NCBI GenBank assembly: GCA_973895155.1
Contig: OZ316897.1
Coordinates: 1,240,001-1,304,000, forward strand
Direction of reading: 5' to 3'
Origin: Marsupella aquatica
Taxonomy: Eukaryota > Marchantiophyta
Length of the DNA: 64,000 bases
In this document: one piece after another, positions 46,583-56,767 of the stretch
Layout of the letters: each line of letters starts with the position of its first letter
Numbering within the stretch: position 1 is the first letter of the stretch
Notes under the pieces: generated by a model
Told to the model about the DNA's origin: nothing
What the model saw: only the letters and a program-made list of their open reading frames with translations
Database searches by the model: none
Position numbers and translations under genes: made by a program

Positions 46583-47481
46583 ACACCGGGTTAAATCAAC
46601 ACCGCATTAAGGCTCCCCAAACTTCTTGGGGCCCCGTACCCTGCCCGTCACTAATCCCAATGCTGCTGCTCGCAAGCCCGCGCGTCCATCAATCACCGTT
46701 CTGGCGCATTTGAAACGTATTAGCCCCGATCGGCGACGGATGGAAAATTTCCATCCATTTCAAATTTCACGGGCTTTAGGGCGCGGGACACGCTTACCCG
46801 GCCTCCAGTCCCCCTCTATTTTTGTCACATGTTCTCATTCTCAGTTGTTATCATTGTGGTCCTGCTGCTGGAAATACTCAATGTGCAGCGTTGTGCGTTC
46901 TATCGTCATATCATTTTCTAGCGCGCGCGAGCGTTCAGCCCGAAGTTTGCAGAGTCTTGAGCTCTTGTTTCTTGTCTCCCACGCGCATTATCAAATGCGA
47001 TTTGGCCTTTTCAGTTAAGATTGTCAATGTGTTTCCACTGTGCATGTATGTATTACTTTTTCTTCACCACGGATTATGTTAACAATGTCTTTTGTATTAG
47101 GTTCTAATTTGTTTCACTAAGCACCTCAGTAGTGTTTAGCGTTCTATACTTGGCGCCTCTGCCCCAAGCAAGAGAAGATCAACATCAGGTTACTAGCAAC
47201 GTTGCAGTGCACTTTTGCATGTGTGGACCCTATCACTATTGAGGAGCATTGATCGTGGGACAGATTGCCTCCGTCATCTCTTTCCATGTAAAACGTGTTA
47301 GAACAATGGTGTTTGCGTAGTCGTTCTACCAGTCCCACACAGTTATTGGATGTGACGTACCCTAGTTGTAATGGACATGACAGGGGGTGTGATTCAGGAC
47401 CCACCTCCTGGGAAGTTCTCCGCATTGTCACTTGTTTGGACTCTTAATTAAGCTATCATTCCTTGGGAACGCCTGACAGAC
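46583..47481 (+). repeat. MULE left terminal inverted repeat
   Basis: 899 bp, inverted match to 55339-56243, ending at TTGGGAACGCCTGACAGAC. A 130-codon frame (46626-47018) occurs here and, inverted, in the other TIR with about 14 differences; I treat it as a by-product of the repeat. Confidence 0.93.
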
Positions 47482-50400
47482 TTTAGGGATGGGGAGGGTA
47501 GAAGAGATCCTAAATTTGAGACATCTTTTTACATTAGGACTTCAAAGAAATCAGATTCTGAGAACACAGATTGGGTAGAGTATAAGATATTCTGGTGTTC
47601 TTATGGCCCGCAAGAACACAATGTCAATCTATGTGTTCCTCCTCTCGAGGGAACACATCCAAAGTCAGGAATTGGGAGTAGGCCACGTCTATGCAAAAAG
47701 AACTTCAACAATCACGCAAAAAGGAATTGTCAATGCCACTTCATTGCAAAGAGATTCAATATGATCCTTGACGCTATTCAAATCACCTATAGTAATAGGT
47801 ACAAACTACCTTCTGACTCAAAATGAACTTCTATGACTCTGTTCTTGCGTTCCAGTTTGAGTTTTCCTTACTGTTCTGCCACCATGTACTCTTCACATCA
47901 CAGTAAGTTATTTGCAATATAGTGTGTGTTCTGGCATCAAACTTCACTGAAACTATGTGATGTTGTTACTGTTCTGGTTGCAGAATCCATTGCAACCTCA
48001 GAGGCGACATAGTGCATGGTTCTTGGGAGCATGAAATGGGGATGCCAACTTGGGGGCCAAAGTGTAGTGTTGCTCCATGGCTGACCAACGAGTTGCAAAA
48101 ACACCTAAAAGACTTGTTGAGGGCAAAGTGGTCTGTCCTTGACATATATGACCTACACTGCCAGTCACAATTTGAGAGGGATGGTGATGATCGTGGCCAT
48201 AATGTCACTGACATGGAAGTCACACTAAGCTTTGATGGTAGAGACGACCTTTTGTCAAAACAGGACCTGCGAAACCTGAAGAGGAAAATTGACAAAGAGT
48301 TGTGGTTATGGGATGACAATGACCAAGCCTCAATGCGGAAATGGAAATGCCTTTACCCTGAAAGAGTTTTTCTTTCCCATGAGTACTTGGAGGGACCTCC
48401 AAAGCAGGAGTTCATGCTTGGACTCCAATCACCTTGGTAGCTTGCTCAAATGACAAAGTTGTCTCATGGGTCGGTCTTGGCCCTGGACTCCACATTTGCA
48501 ATTAACAAATATGGGGTCAGTCCTCTTGGTCCCTTTCCTACATTATCTTTTATTCATTTTTGTGATGTTATCGTGTGTTTGAATTACCGTTCTGGTTAAT
48601 TTCTATGTTGAATGACATTACTATTTTGGTTTATTTTTGTATTGACTGACATTACTGTTCTGGCATGTAACCTTAATTACATTTGTTATGATGACAGTTT
48701 CCTTTCTTTACTCTTGTTGCATTTGATGAACACCAAATGGGACTACCCATAGCGTGGTGTATACAACAGTCAGAGTCAGCAGAATATATTGGGTCATTTT
48801 TACAAGCTGTGAAAGACAGAGCCTTGTTGACCAAACCGGATTGGAGTCCAAGTTGTTTCATCATCGATTGCACTCAGGCTGAAGTTAGTGCCTTACAAGC
48901 AGTGTTTCCTAACATCCCAATATACTTCTGTAGTTGGCATGTCAGAAGGTATGTTTGAAACCACATACCACGGACCATTCTCATGTTTAGTTATCATCAT
49001 CACTTATAGAGTCTTTTTGTTACTGTTCTACCCATTTCACTCACAGGTACTTCCATACAGGGCTTGGAAGGAGAATCTGATCAAGAAGGTTCCCAACATA
49101 GCCAAGCTCCTAAACATGAATGATGATCTTGGAGATTTAATGTATGCTGAGACTGAGGAAGACATGCAAGCCTTGTGGCATGCCTTCAAAATTAAATACA
49201 ACTCTGAAAAGCTATTTCTGAAGTATTTTGAGGACACTTGGATGTATAGAACAGGTATGTGGTTTGCTATTTGGGGTATGCCTGGCCATTTTAGTAAATT
49301 CTTTGTTGTCAACATGTCCATTCAATGGTCTAAGGTTTTTGTATTGTATTTATATCTTGCCATGTATTTTATTTTTGCAATGTTTTTGTAGCTGTTCTGT
49401 ACTGCACAAGTTTGTGTGCCTTTGTAGCTGTTCTGTATTGCATAATATCCTATGTCTCTGTAGTTGTGGAATACTTCAGAACTCCGTCTAGATCTCTGGT
49501 ACTTAATGTTGTGGCATGTCTTATATTCCAGCAAAGTGGATGAGGGCTGTTCGATCAATGCCCCGTGCCAACCAGAATACAAATGGTGCAATTGAAGCTT
49601 GGCATTGCACTTTGAAAAAGATGATAAGGAGAGTAATAGGGGCCATTGGAGCACGTCGCCTTGATCGGATTGTGAATGCACTTTTTCAAGTGATGCTTCC
49701 ATTCTTTTGGTACCAAATTCGGTGCAAAGCAAGGGGAAGAGTCATCAACTACAAGAAAGAGGAAATAGTCTTGAATAGTCTCCACAAGGCAGAGCATCGA
49801 ATGAAAGACCATCAGGTCTGTTTTCCTGATCCAACATTGCCCAATCAGGCAATTGTGAAAAGTTTAAAACCTCAGGGGAGAGAGTATATTGTGCGCAATA
49901 TATATTCAAACTTTCCTTCATGCTGTTGTAAGTGGGCTGATGAAGGGAACATGTGCAAGCACCAATTGAAGGCATTGCTAGTGAGAGGTTGTCAAGGTGC
50001 TGTCTTGGTTCAACAACTAGGTACCAGGTTTGGTAGCCTCATGGGTGGCATCTCACATTTGAATGCGGATGAGAACATCCTGACACCACCTGAACATGTA
50101 GAAGTAGAAGGCCAAGTTGAGCCTCATGCGGTTTGTGAAACAATGGAATCTAGCCTTCATGTTTCTGTTCTGCCTAAAGAGAACCCAGAGCGGTCCCTCA
50201 GACAATTTGTGCAACAGATGTTTGATGAGATTTTGCTCATTGTGGAAGGGGATGCCCGTCTAACAGAGCAAGTATTCCCAGCAACACAACTTACTTTGAA
50301 CAAAGTGAAGAGCCAAGAACAAACTAAACACCTCTCAATGAAAGACATAGGTCCTGTGGATGCTTTTGTCAGGCCTATGGGTCTTACATCCAAGCGACGT

Positions 50401-50855
50401 CTAGGTGTTGTGGACATTTACCACGGTGGGAAGAGAGGAAGGAGGACTATGGCTTTGAGGACAACACAAACAAGAGAACAAGCAGCTTCGTCTCAAATAA
50501 TTACTAATATGGTAAGTTCTATATTTTTTTGTTTGTTCCAATTTCTGTTCTGTCTTGTATGAAAAACCAAATAATTGAAGAGCGGTAACTTAGCAACTTT
50601 CTTGAATGGCAGGAGGAGGATGGCACAACACCATGTAAACGACCATCCAAGCGCAAAGTGGTTCGGGAATCTATCAGGCAGCATCTGAGTAGGTTAGGCA
50701 AGGAATTTAAGGACGGTAGGCGGCGACGTAGGACAGCAAATCAGTTCACTCCACCACTTCCTGCTTGTGTCATGCACCTTGGAGGTGGTGCTAGGGATGT
50801 GGACATAAACACCAATATTGACCTCTATGTATCCCTTCATGAGGAAGCTTCATGA
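47481..50855 (+). CDS. MULE transposase with SWIM zinc finger, spliced, with a nonsense codon
   Basis: DDE transposase of the Mutator superfamily. The first coding block (about 47481-47826) holds an N-terminal Cys-rich region (RNCQCHFIAKRFNMILDAI). After an intron ending 47983, 47984-48510 leads to the first catalytic Asp in SVLALDSTFAINKYG; a TAG at 48438-48440 interrupts it where relatives usually have Gln. The third block (about 48701-48946) has the second Asp in FIIDCTQAEV and the CSWHVRR motif. 49046-49254 follows, and 49533-50512 holds the catalytic Glu in NGAIEAWH, then SWIM (SCCCKWADEGNMCKHQ) at about 49915-49970. The last block (50613-50855) is basic (RRRRR), a likely nuclear signal. 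The start codon is unclear. Confidence 0.85.
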
Positions 50856-51129
50856 TAATGAAATTTGGTGCTCAGTGACCACACAACACTGCTTATTAAG
50901 ACCCTTTTAAAAGTAACTATAAGTTACCTAGCTATTGACTAAACTTATTGATCTTAGGCATACTTCACATCTTGTGTGTGCAAATAAGTGGACACTAGAA
51001 TAGTCACATAAATGCAAGTGTATTTCTCATAAGTTGAATGTGAGGAGCACAATGACCATCAAAGTCTACAAAGAATTTTCATATGCCAGAACAATCACAC
51101 AAACACGAGAAACAACCATGGGTCACAAA

Positions 51130-51595
51130 CGCGGGGCTGCCAGAACACTAAAACAAGTGCAACAGCACCCTTATACTTGCGCAAACACGGGGTTGCCAAA
51201 AGAGTCACATGAAGATGATAGCCCTTATATCTGGGCAATCGCAGGGCTGCCAGAACAATCACACAAACACAAAAACCCTTGTAGCTAGGCAAACACGAGG
51301 CTGCCAGAACAGTCACATGAAGACCGTAGCCCTATATCTGGGCAATCGCAGGGCTGCCAGAACAGTCACACGAACACAAAAACCCGTGTAGCTAGGAAAA
51401 CACGAGGTTTCCAAAACAATCACACAAAGACAATAACCGGTTATATCTGGGCAATCGTAGGGCTGCCAGAACAGTCACATGAACACGTACGACAACTCTT
51501 GTATTGGGCAAATGCACGGCTACCAGAATAGTCACACAAATGTATAAAATGTAGTGGTGCAAAAGAACAATTGCCAGAACAGTCACACAAATTTG
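51130..51595. repeat. About 54-bp tandem array containing CTGCCAGAACAGTCACA
   Basis: Nine diverged copies at about 51139, 51193, 51248, 51301, 51353, 51409, 51464, 51521 and 51571. Each holds a CCAGAACAGTCACA core plus GGCAAxCGCAGGG or similar. It lies between the 3' ends of the two convergent genes. Confidence 0.9.
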
Positions 51596-51781
51596 GCGAT
51601 GTATCATGACAATTCATTGCAAGCTGGAGAGTGAATGTACAAAGAGCAGAGTGCTTTCACACTATTTGGTTTCTTTTGATGTGTAAATAACTTCATTTGC
51701 TACTATATAGATAGTTGCCAAGAGGCAGACATAGTTACATTGGACATGGTTCAACCATGACATTTCCATTGATGTCTATGT

Positions 51782-54700
51782 CTAGTGAGCTCTATACTTC
51801 CCTGCTTGAACAGGCAAAGAATCCAATTCCAGGGGTGGGAATTTTTGGCAGTCAGTCATGGGTCCAATGGTCTCAACTGTGACATTCTTGTCTGACTGAA
51901 GCTGAAGGGCTCTAAGCTGAATTATGGTGGTTGTTAACAAGTCCCAATGGCGAGGGGCAATGGGGATGCCATCTGGTCCAACCCAGCAATATAGAGATGG
52001 CGGCCATGGATGAGCATTGTCAATTGCCGGAAAAGGTACCGCTATCTTCCTGCAGAGCATAACAGAAAGTGTAATTAGCAAAGTCCTCGAGGAGCTCTTG
52101 CCTACATCATACCTATATTCAGAGGGAGAGAATGGTTGGCAAGGCACTGTTACCTTGTGTGGTAAACCCATAGGAAAACTTGGAGTTGTGTGTAGGACTT
52201 CCGCCTCTTTGCGTGTAGTGGTAGCCAGACTTGTTTGCCATTTTTGGCTGATATATTGTAGCTTTCAATGAAGGGGATGACCTGCCCATCAATACCAACT
52301 ACAGAATTGGGCAAATCGGGGACAACATGCAGTAAATTTTCTGCTGCATGGGTTAGTAGGAGGCCTAATTCAGCCTTCCACCTGATCATACCCCATGACT
52401 CTTCGGAACTTGGCGGTGTGATGGTCGGGAGCAATCCTACCAAAACAGTGACGAGAACAATAGTAAGTTGAATTCATTCCACAAATCCACAGAAAATGTA
52501 GTAAGTAAAAGTGAAACGACCATCAGTCCTCCCTCAAGTCCTCTTATCTTACCTCCAATAGTCTCAAGAACCTTGAACTTCTCTGGGGTTTTTGTCCTTG
52601 ATCCCTTTTTCCTGGTTGTTGGCTTCTTCTTGAGCCTTTTTTTCTCTACGGAAGGAGTACCCTGCAACACAGAACAGTAATCCATAAAGAGTCAAAATTG
52701 CCTACATGTATACGAACAGGAGCAAACAAAATTAAAATTGACAATGCCCCTAAATTTCAATGATATTGCAAGTCATAGCGTTGACTGAACTGCAATTAAC
52801 TTAGGGTGTTAGCACATTGAACTTACTACACATAACCAACTTACTACACATAAGAAATTGAATTGAAATAAAGAGTGTTACCAGACAAAATAATTGTACA
52901 GTGCTAGCAAGTGCCCATACCTTAGTAGTAGACGGCACATTTGTGGCTTGTGTGTTTTCAATATCCTCTGAATGCTTTGTACTAGTGTGTACTCCAGAGG
53001 TTTCACTGCCTCTGTCTGGTTCTTGCTCTTTTGTGCCTCCACCTTCATTTTCATAGGATTCTTGATCATCTGGGAATCTAGTTTCATTTTCAATGTAGTC
53101 TGCTTGTTCAGTGGCTTGTTCGGAGCCCTGATTCAATGCCTTGGTCTCTTGCTTTGTTGCCTTCATGTTCAAAGGCAGATTCTTCATTGTTGGCTTGATT
53201 TTTGGCATATTTGTTCTGCAGGACTTCTTGTTCTTCTTCATCACCAGTACCTGAGTGTTTCTCTCCTTCATGACTATCTTCATGTGAAGGCTCTGTTCCA
53301 TGGCTGATAGTGTCGGGGTCTTCTTCCATAGCTTCCAAGACTTCCTTGTCCGCCACTTCCTACCGACCAGAACAGCAATAAAAACAAACAAGTATGAATT
53401 GTCGGAAGGGAAAGCTTGCGAACCATAACAAAAATAGCAACAAACAAGTATGAATTGTCGGAAGAGAAAGTTTGCAAACCAGAACAACAATAGAAACAAA
53501 CAAGTATAAATTTTCAAAAGAGAAAGCTTGCAAACCAGAACAGCAATAGAAACAAACAAGTGTGAATTTTCAAAAGAGAAAAGCTTGCAAACCAGAAGGA
53601 CAATAAAAACAAACAAGTACAAATCATCAAAAGAGAAAGCTTGTGAAATGGTACCTCAGCAACAACCATCTTCTTTTGTTTCTTCCTCTAGGTGGGTTTG
53701 TCATTGTTACGAGCTTCCCTTCTTTTTGCTCTTTCTTCTCGGTCAGGCTGAACTTCTGCCTGCTGCTCCTTTGCATGCATTGCTTTTTTTTTGCTCTTGG
53801 ATGTAGGCTTTGTTGGGGGGTTTTCTGTTGCACGAGATGGCTTCCCCTTAGCCTTTTGGTTCTGGTTTCGTTTCTTTTTTGGCTTCTGTATGGGTTTTTC
53901 TATTACCTTTCGTGAGTGGAAGACATACTTCTCAGTTTGAAAATTGGTTTGCTGCAAGTTGCATTCAGGCATTCCATCATCGCTGCTCCAATCTCCGAGT
54001 TCACATTCTGGCAAACAGGCCTAACATGCAATCATTTGAAAATTCAGATCACAAGAAAGTTATGGCAGAACAGAGACACAAACAAACAATTAATCATGTA
54101 TGAGGCAGAGCAATTTGGTAAGCGACAAACCTTAGCACGCATCTCCTCAGGATCAATGTCAGGACTATGCTTATTCCAAAATGCCAGTGTGTTGTCCCTA
54201 ACACTAGACAATGTGCTTGTGAAGGCAGCCGATCGCCTCCAGTGTTGGTACCTTTCTGTTGCCTTCTGAACTATCCATTTGGTTTCATCCCCCTCATGGT
54301 TGATCTTCAAATTATGTGCCCAACGTAACCACCATGTCAACTTCTGCCTCTTTTGCTTCCACACCCGTCCACGAAATGACCCAAGTGTTGATTCTCTATT
54401 ATGTTCAATGGTTGCTGTACTGGTGGATTCCTGAACATTTGCATGCCACAACAGTGAACATGACACAAAACATCACATAAATGTTGTCATGGCAGAACAG
54501 TCACATATAATGCAAATAAAGTTACACACCTTTGTCGGGCTGAGGTCTTCGGACGACCTTTCTTACATTCTCCTGGGTTCATGCGATGTAAGGATCGCAT
54601 GTGATCCAGGAAGGAGGTTCTTCGGATGAAATGTGTACAACTATCATCAGTCATCACCTTGCAAACATAACCAGATCCTGAAGTTCTAAGAAAGGAAGGG

Positions 54701-54822
54701 TTTTTCTGCCGGACCCAATGCACATTCTCTTGTGCCTCAGGAAATTGTGCCCATACTTCAGGTGGTGGGACAGGCAACTTGCTTTTCCTAGCCTGACTTG
54801 AAAATGACCAAGGCATGGTCAC
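51782..54822 (-). CDS. MULE second gene, unknown protein, multi-exon
   Basis: Minus-strand coding blocks separated by intron-like gaps, convergent with the transposase. The first (54822-54540) begins MTMPWSFSSQARKSKLPV and includes a possible zinc-binding pattern (C-x7-C-x11-H-x4-H) near 54660-54590. The second (about 54430-54131) is Trp-rich (WTWWLRWAH-like, YQHWRRSAAF, NTLAFWNKHSPDIDP). Then comes a strongly basic block (54014-53688, KPKKKRNQNQKAKGK), an acidic one (53356-52930), another basic one near 52670-52560 (KKRLKKKPTTRKKG) and a C-terminal region to 51782. I do not recognise the family. Its position matches mudrB of MuDR, but there is no evident sequence similarity. Exon limits are approximate. 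Confidence 0.55.
53358..53645. repeat. 56-bp intronic tandem repeat, five copies
   Basis: Units with ACCAGAACAGCAATAGAAACAAACAAGT start near 53365, 53421, 53477, 53533 and 53590. They share the CCAGAACAG core with the array at 51130 but are otherwise unrelated. They lie in an apparent intron of the second MULE gene. Confidence 0.9.
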
Positions 54823-55338
54823 AACACTATAAAATCGTCGAGATCACACTCACTGCAGAATGAGCAACTTGCTGTCATAAATCCAGAACGGTAACACAAA
54901 CAAAGAGTTTAGAGTTTAACTTTTATGAAAAATGATGATAACATGGCACAAGTTGCAAGCTCAGTGGGGAACCTTCCGGCCCCGCTTCCGCCACAAAATC
55001 TAATCGAGAAGAGCATGGGGATGGTTGTCTCAAAGAAACACACCGTCGTCGTCGTTGCAAGGGGCAGTGTTGCGCCAATCTCTGCTTTCCAGCCGCACAA
55101 TTGTCGAAACCCAAAAGAGCTAAAGTCTATGGCAAATTGAGGAGTTACTGTCACAAAACCAGAACAGTAACACAAATAGAGAGTTTAGAGTTTAGGTTTA
55201 TGAAGAACGACGATTGCATAGCGCAAGTTGCAAGCTCAAACAGGGGACCTTATGCCCCACGCCACAAAAAGCAAGTCAGCATTGCATAAGAAACATAGAC
55301 TGACAGACTTTCTCATCAAACACAGAGTCTCTGCAGGT

Positions 55339-56243
55339 GTCTGTCAAGCGTTCCCAAGGAATGATAGCTTGATTAAGAGTCCAAACAAGTGACAATGCGG
55401 AGAACTTCCCAGGAGGTGGGTCCTGAATCACACCCTCTGTCATGTCCATTGCAACTAGGGTAGGTCACATCCAATAACTATGTGGGATTGGTAGAACGAT
55501 TACACAAACACCATTGTTCTAACACATTTTACATGGAAAGAGATGACGGAGGCAATCTGTCCCACGATCAATGCTCCTCAATAGTGATAGGGTCCACACA
55601 TGCAAAAAGTGCACTGCAACGTTGCCAGTAACCTGATGTTGATCTTCTCTTGCTTGGGGTAGAGGCGCCAAGTACAGAACGCTGAACACTACTGAGGTGC
55701 TTAGTGAAACAAATTAGAACCTAATACGGAAGACATTGTTAACATAATCCGTGGTGAAGAAAAAGTAAAAACATATAATTATGCACAGTGGAAAAACATT
55801 GACAATCTTAATTGAAAAGGCCGAATCGCATTTGATAGTGCGCGTGGGAGATAAGAAACAAGAGCTCAAGACTTTGCAAACTTCGGGCAGAACGCTCGTG
55901 CGCGCTAGAAAATGATATGACGACAGAACGCACAACACTGCACATCGAGTATTTCCAACAGCGGGACCACAATGATAACAACTGAGAATGAGAACATGTG
56001 ACAAAAACAGAGGGGGACTGGAGGCTGGGTAAGCGTGTCCCGCGCCCTAAAGGCCGTGAAATTTGAAATGGACGGAAATTTTCCGTCCGTCGCCGATCGG
56101 GGCTAATACGTTTCAAGTGCGCCAGAACGGTGATTGACGGATGCGCGGGCTTGCGGGCAGCAGCATTGGGATTAGTGACGGGCATGGTACGGGGCCCCAA
56201 GAAGGCTTGGGAGCCTTAATGCGGTGTTGATTTAACCCGGTGT
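55339..56243 (-). repeat. MULE right terminal inverted repeat
   Basis: 905 bp, inverted copy of 46583-47481, ending CCCGGTGT. Confidence 0.93.
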
Positions 56244-56252
56244 GTGCCGTGG
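56244..56252. repeat. Target-site duplication of the MULE, right copy
   Basis: GTGCCGTGG, matching 46574-46582. Confidence 0.94.
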
Positions 56253-56767
56253 CCAGCAGGAAGACACGCTGCTTTGTAGTTCAATCTACTTTGATCAGCC
56301 CACCTGCTCTGATCGAAAGCGCGGTAAGTGACTGTTCAAACCAGGTACGTCTTGCTACAAAAGCTCCCTTCTAAGATCGAACAGATCACTCAGCTGGAAT
56401 GGAGTATTTAGTTCAGACTTCAGCTGAATTTCACCAAAGCATCCCTCCACTTCTCGTCTGGAATTGAGTATTTAGCTCAAGAGAGAGAGAGAGAGAGAGA
56501 GAGCACTGACTATTCGGACAACCATTCGAGAGAACGATTCACCAATCTGAAGATCACGCAGTCACCGAGGGTTCGGACAGAGACCAACCATTCAAGCTCT
56601 AGAGGATCGATCAAGCATAACTTCACAACCAGCGATTATGTACATGTCAAGTGCTCAATATCCGTGATCTGAGTAAGTGTAGAGGTTGTTTCTTGAGAGG
56701 CGGTAGTCAATTGGAAGCGTCTAGGAACGAAAACAGCAATCGAGGTTTGTTTTGGAGGGGCTGAACG
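56253..56767 (+). promoter_or_regulatory. Upstream region of the polyphenol oxidase, with a GA repeat
   Basis: 515 bases between the MULE and the start codon. It has a 23-base GA dinucleotide run at 56481-56503, a common feature near plant transcription starts, and a short duplication (TGGAATxGAGTATTTAG at about 56396 and 56459). I see no convincing TATA box. Confidence 0.5.

Larger units (their letters stand above)
46583..56243. mobile_element. Mutator-like element (MULE), 9,661 bp, two convergent genes
   Basis: Terminal inverted repeats of about 900 bp start ACACCGGGTTAAATCAACACC. A perfect 9-bp TSD (GTGCCGTGG) flanks the element. A MULE/SWIM transposase gene runs rightwards to 50855 and an unrecognised gene runs leftwards from 54822, so the two converge near 51.3 kb, as mudrA and mudrB do in maize MuDR. 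The TIRs differ by several percent and small indels, so it is older than element A. Confidence 0.95.

Noticed and set aside
46626-47018. 130-codon frame in the left MULE TIR, with a matching inverted frame at 55808-56200
   Set aside because: Both copies are explained by the TIR itself. About 14 of 130 residues differ with no sign of protein-level constraint and no domain.
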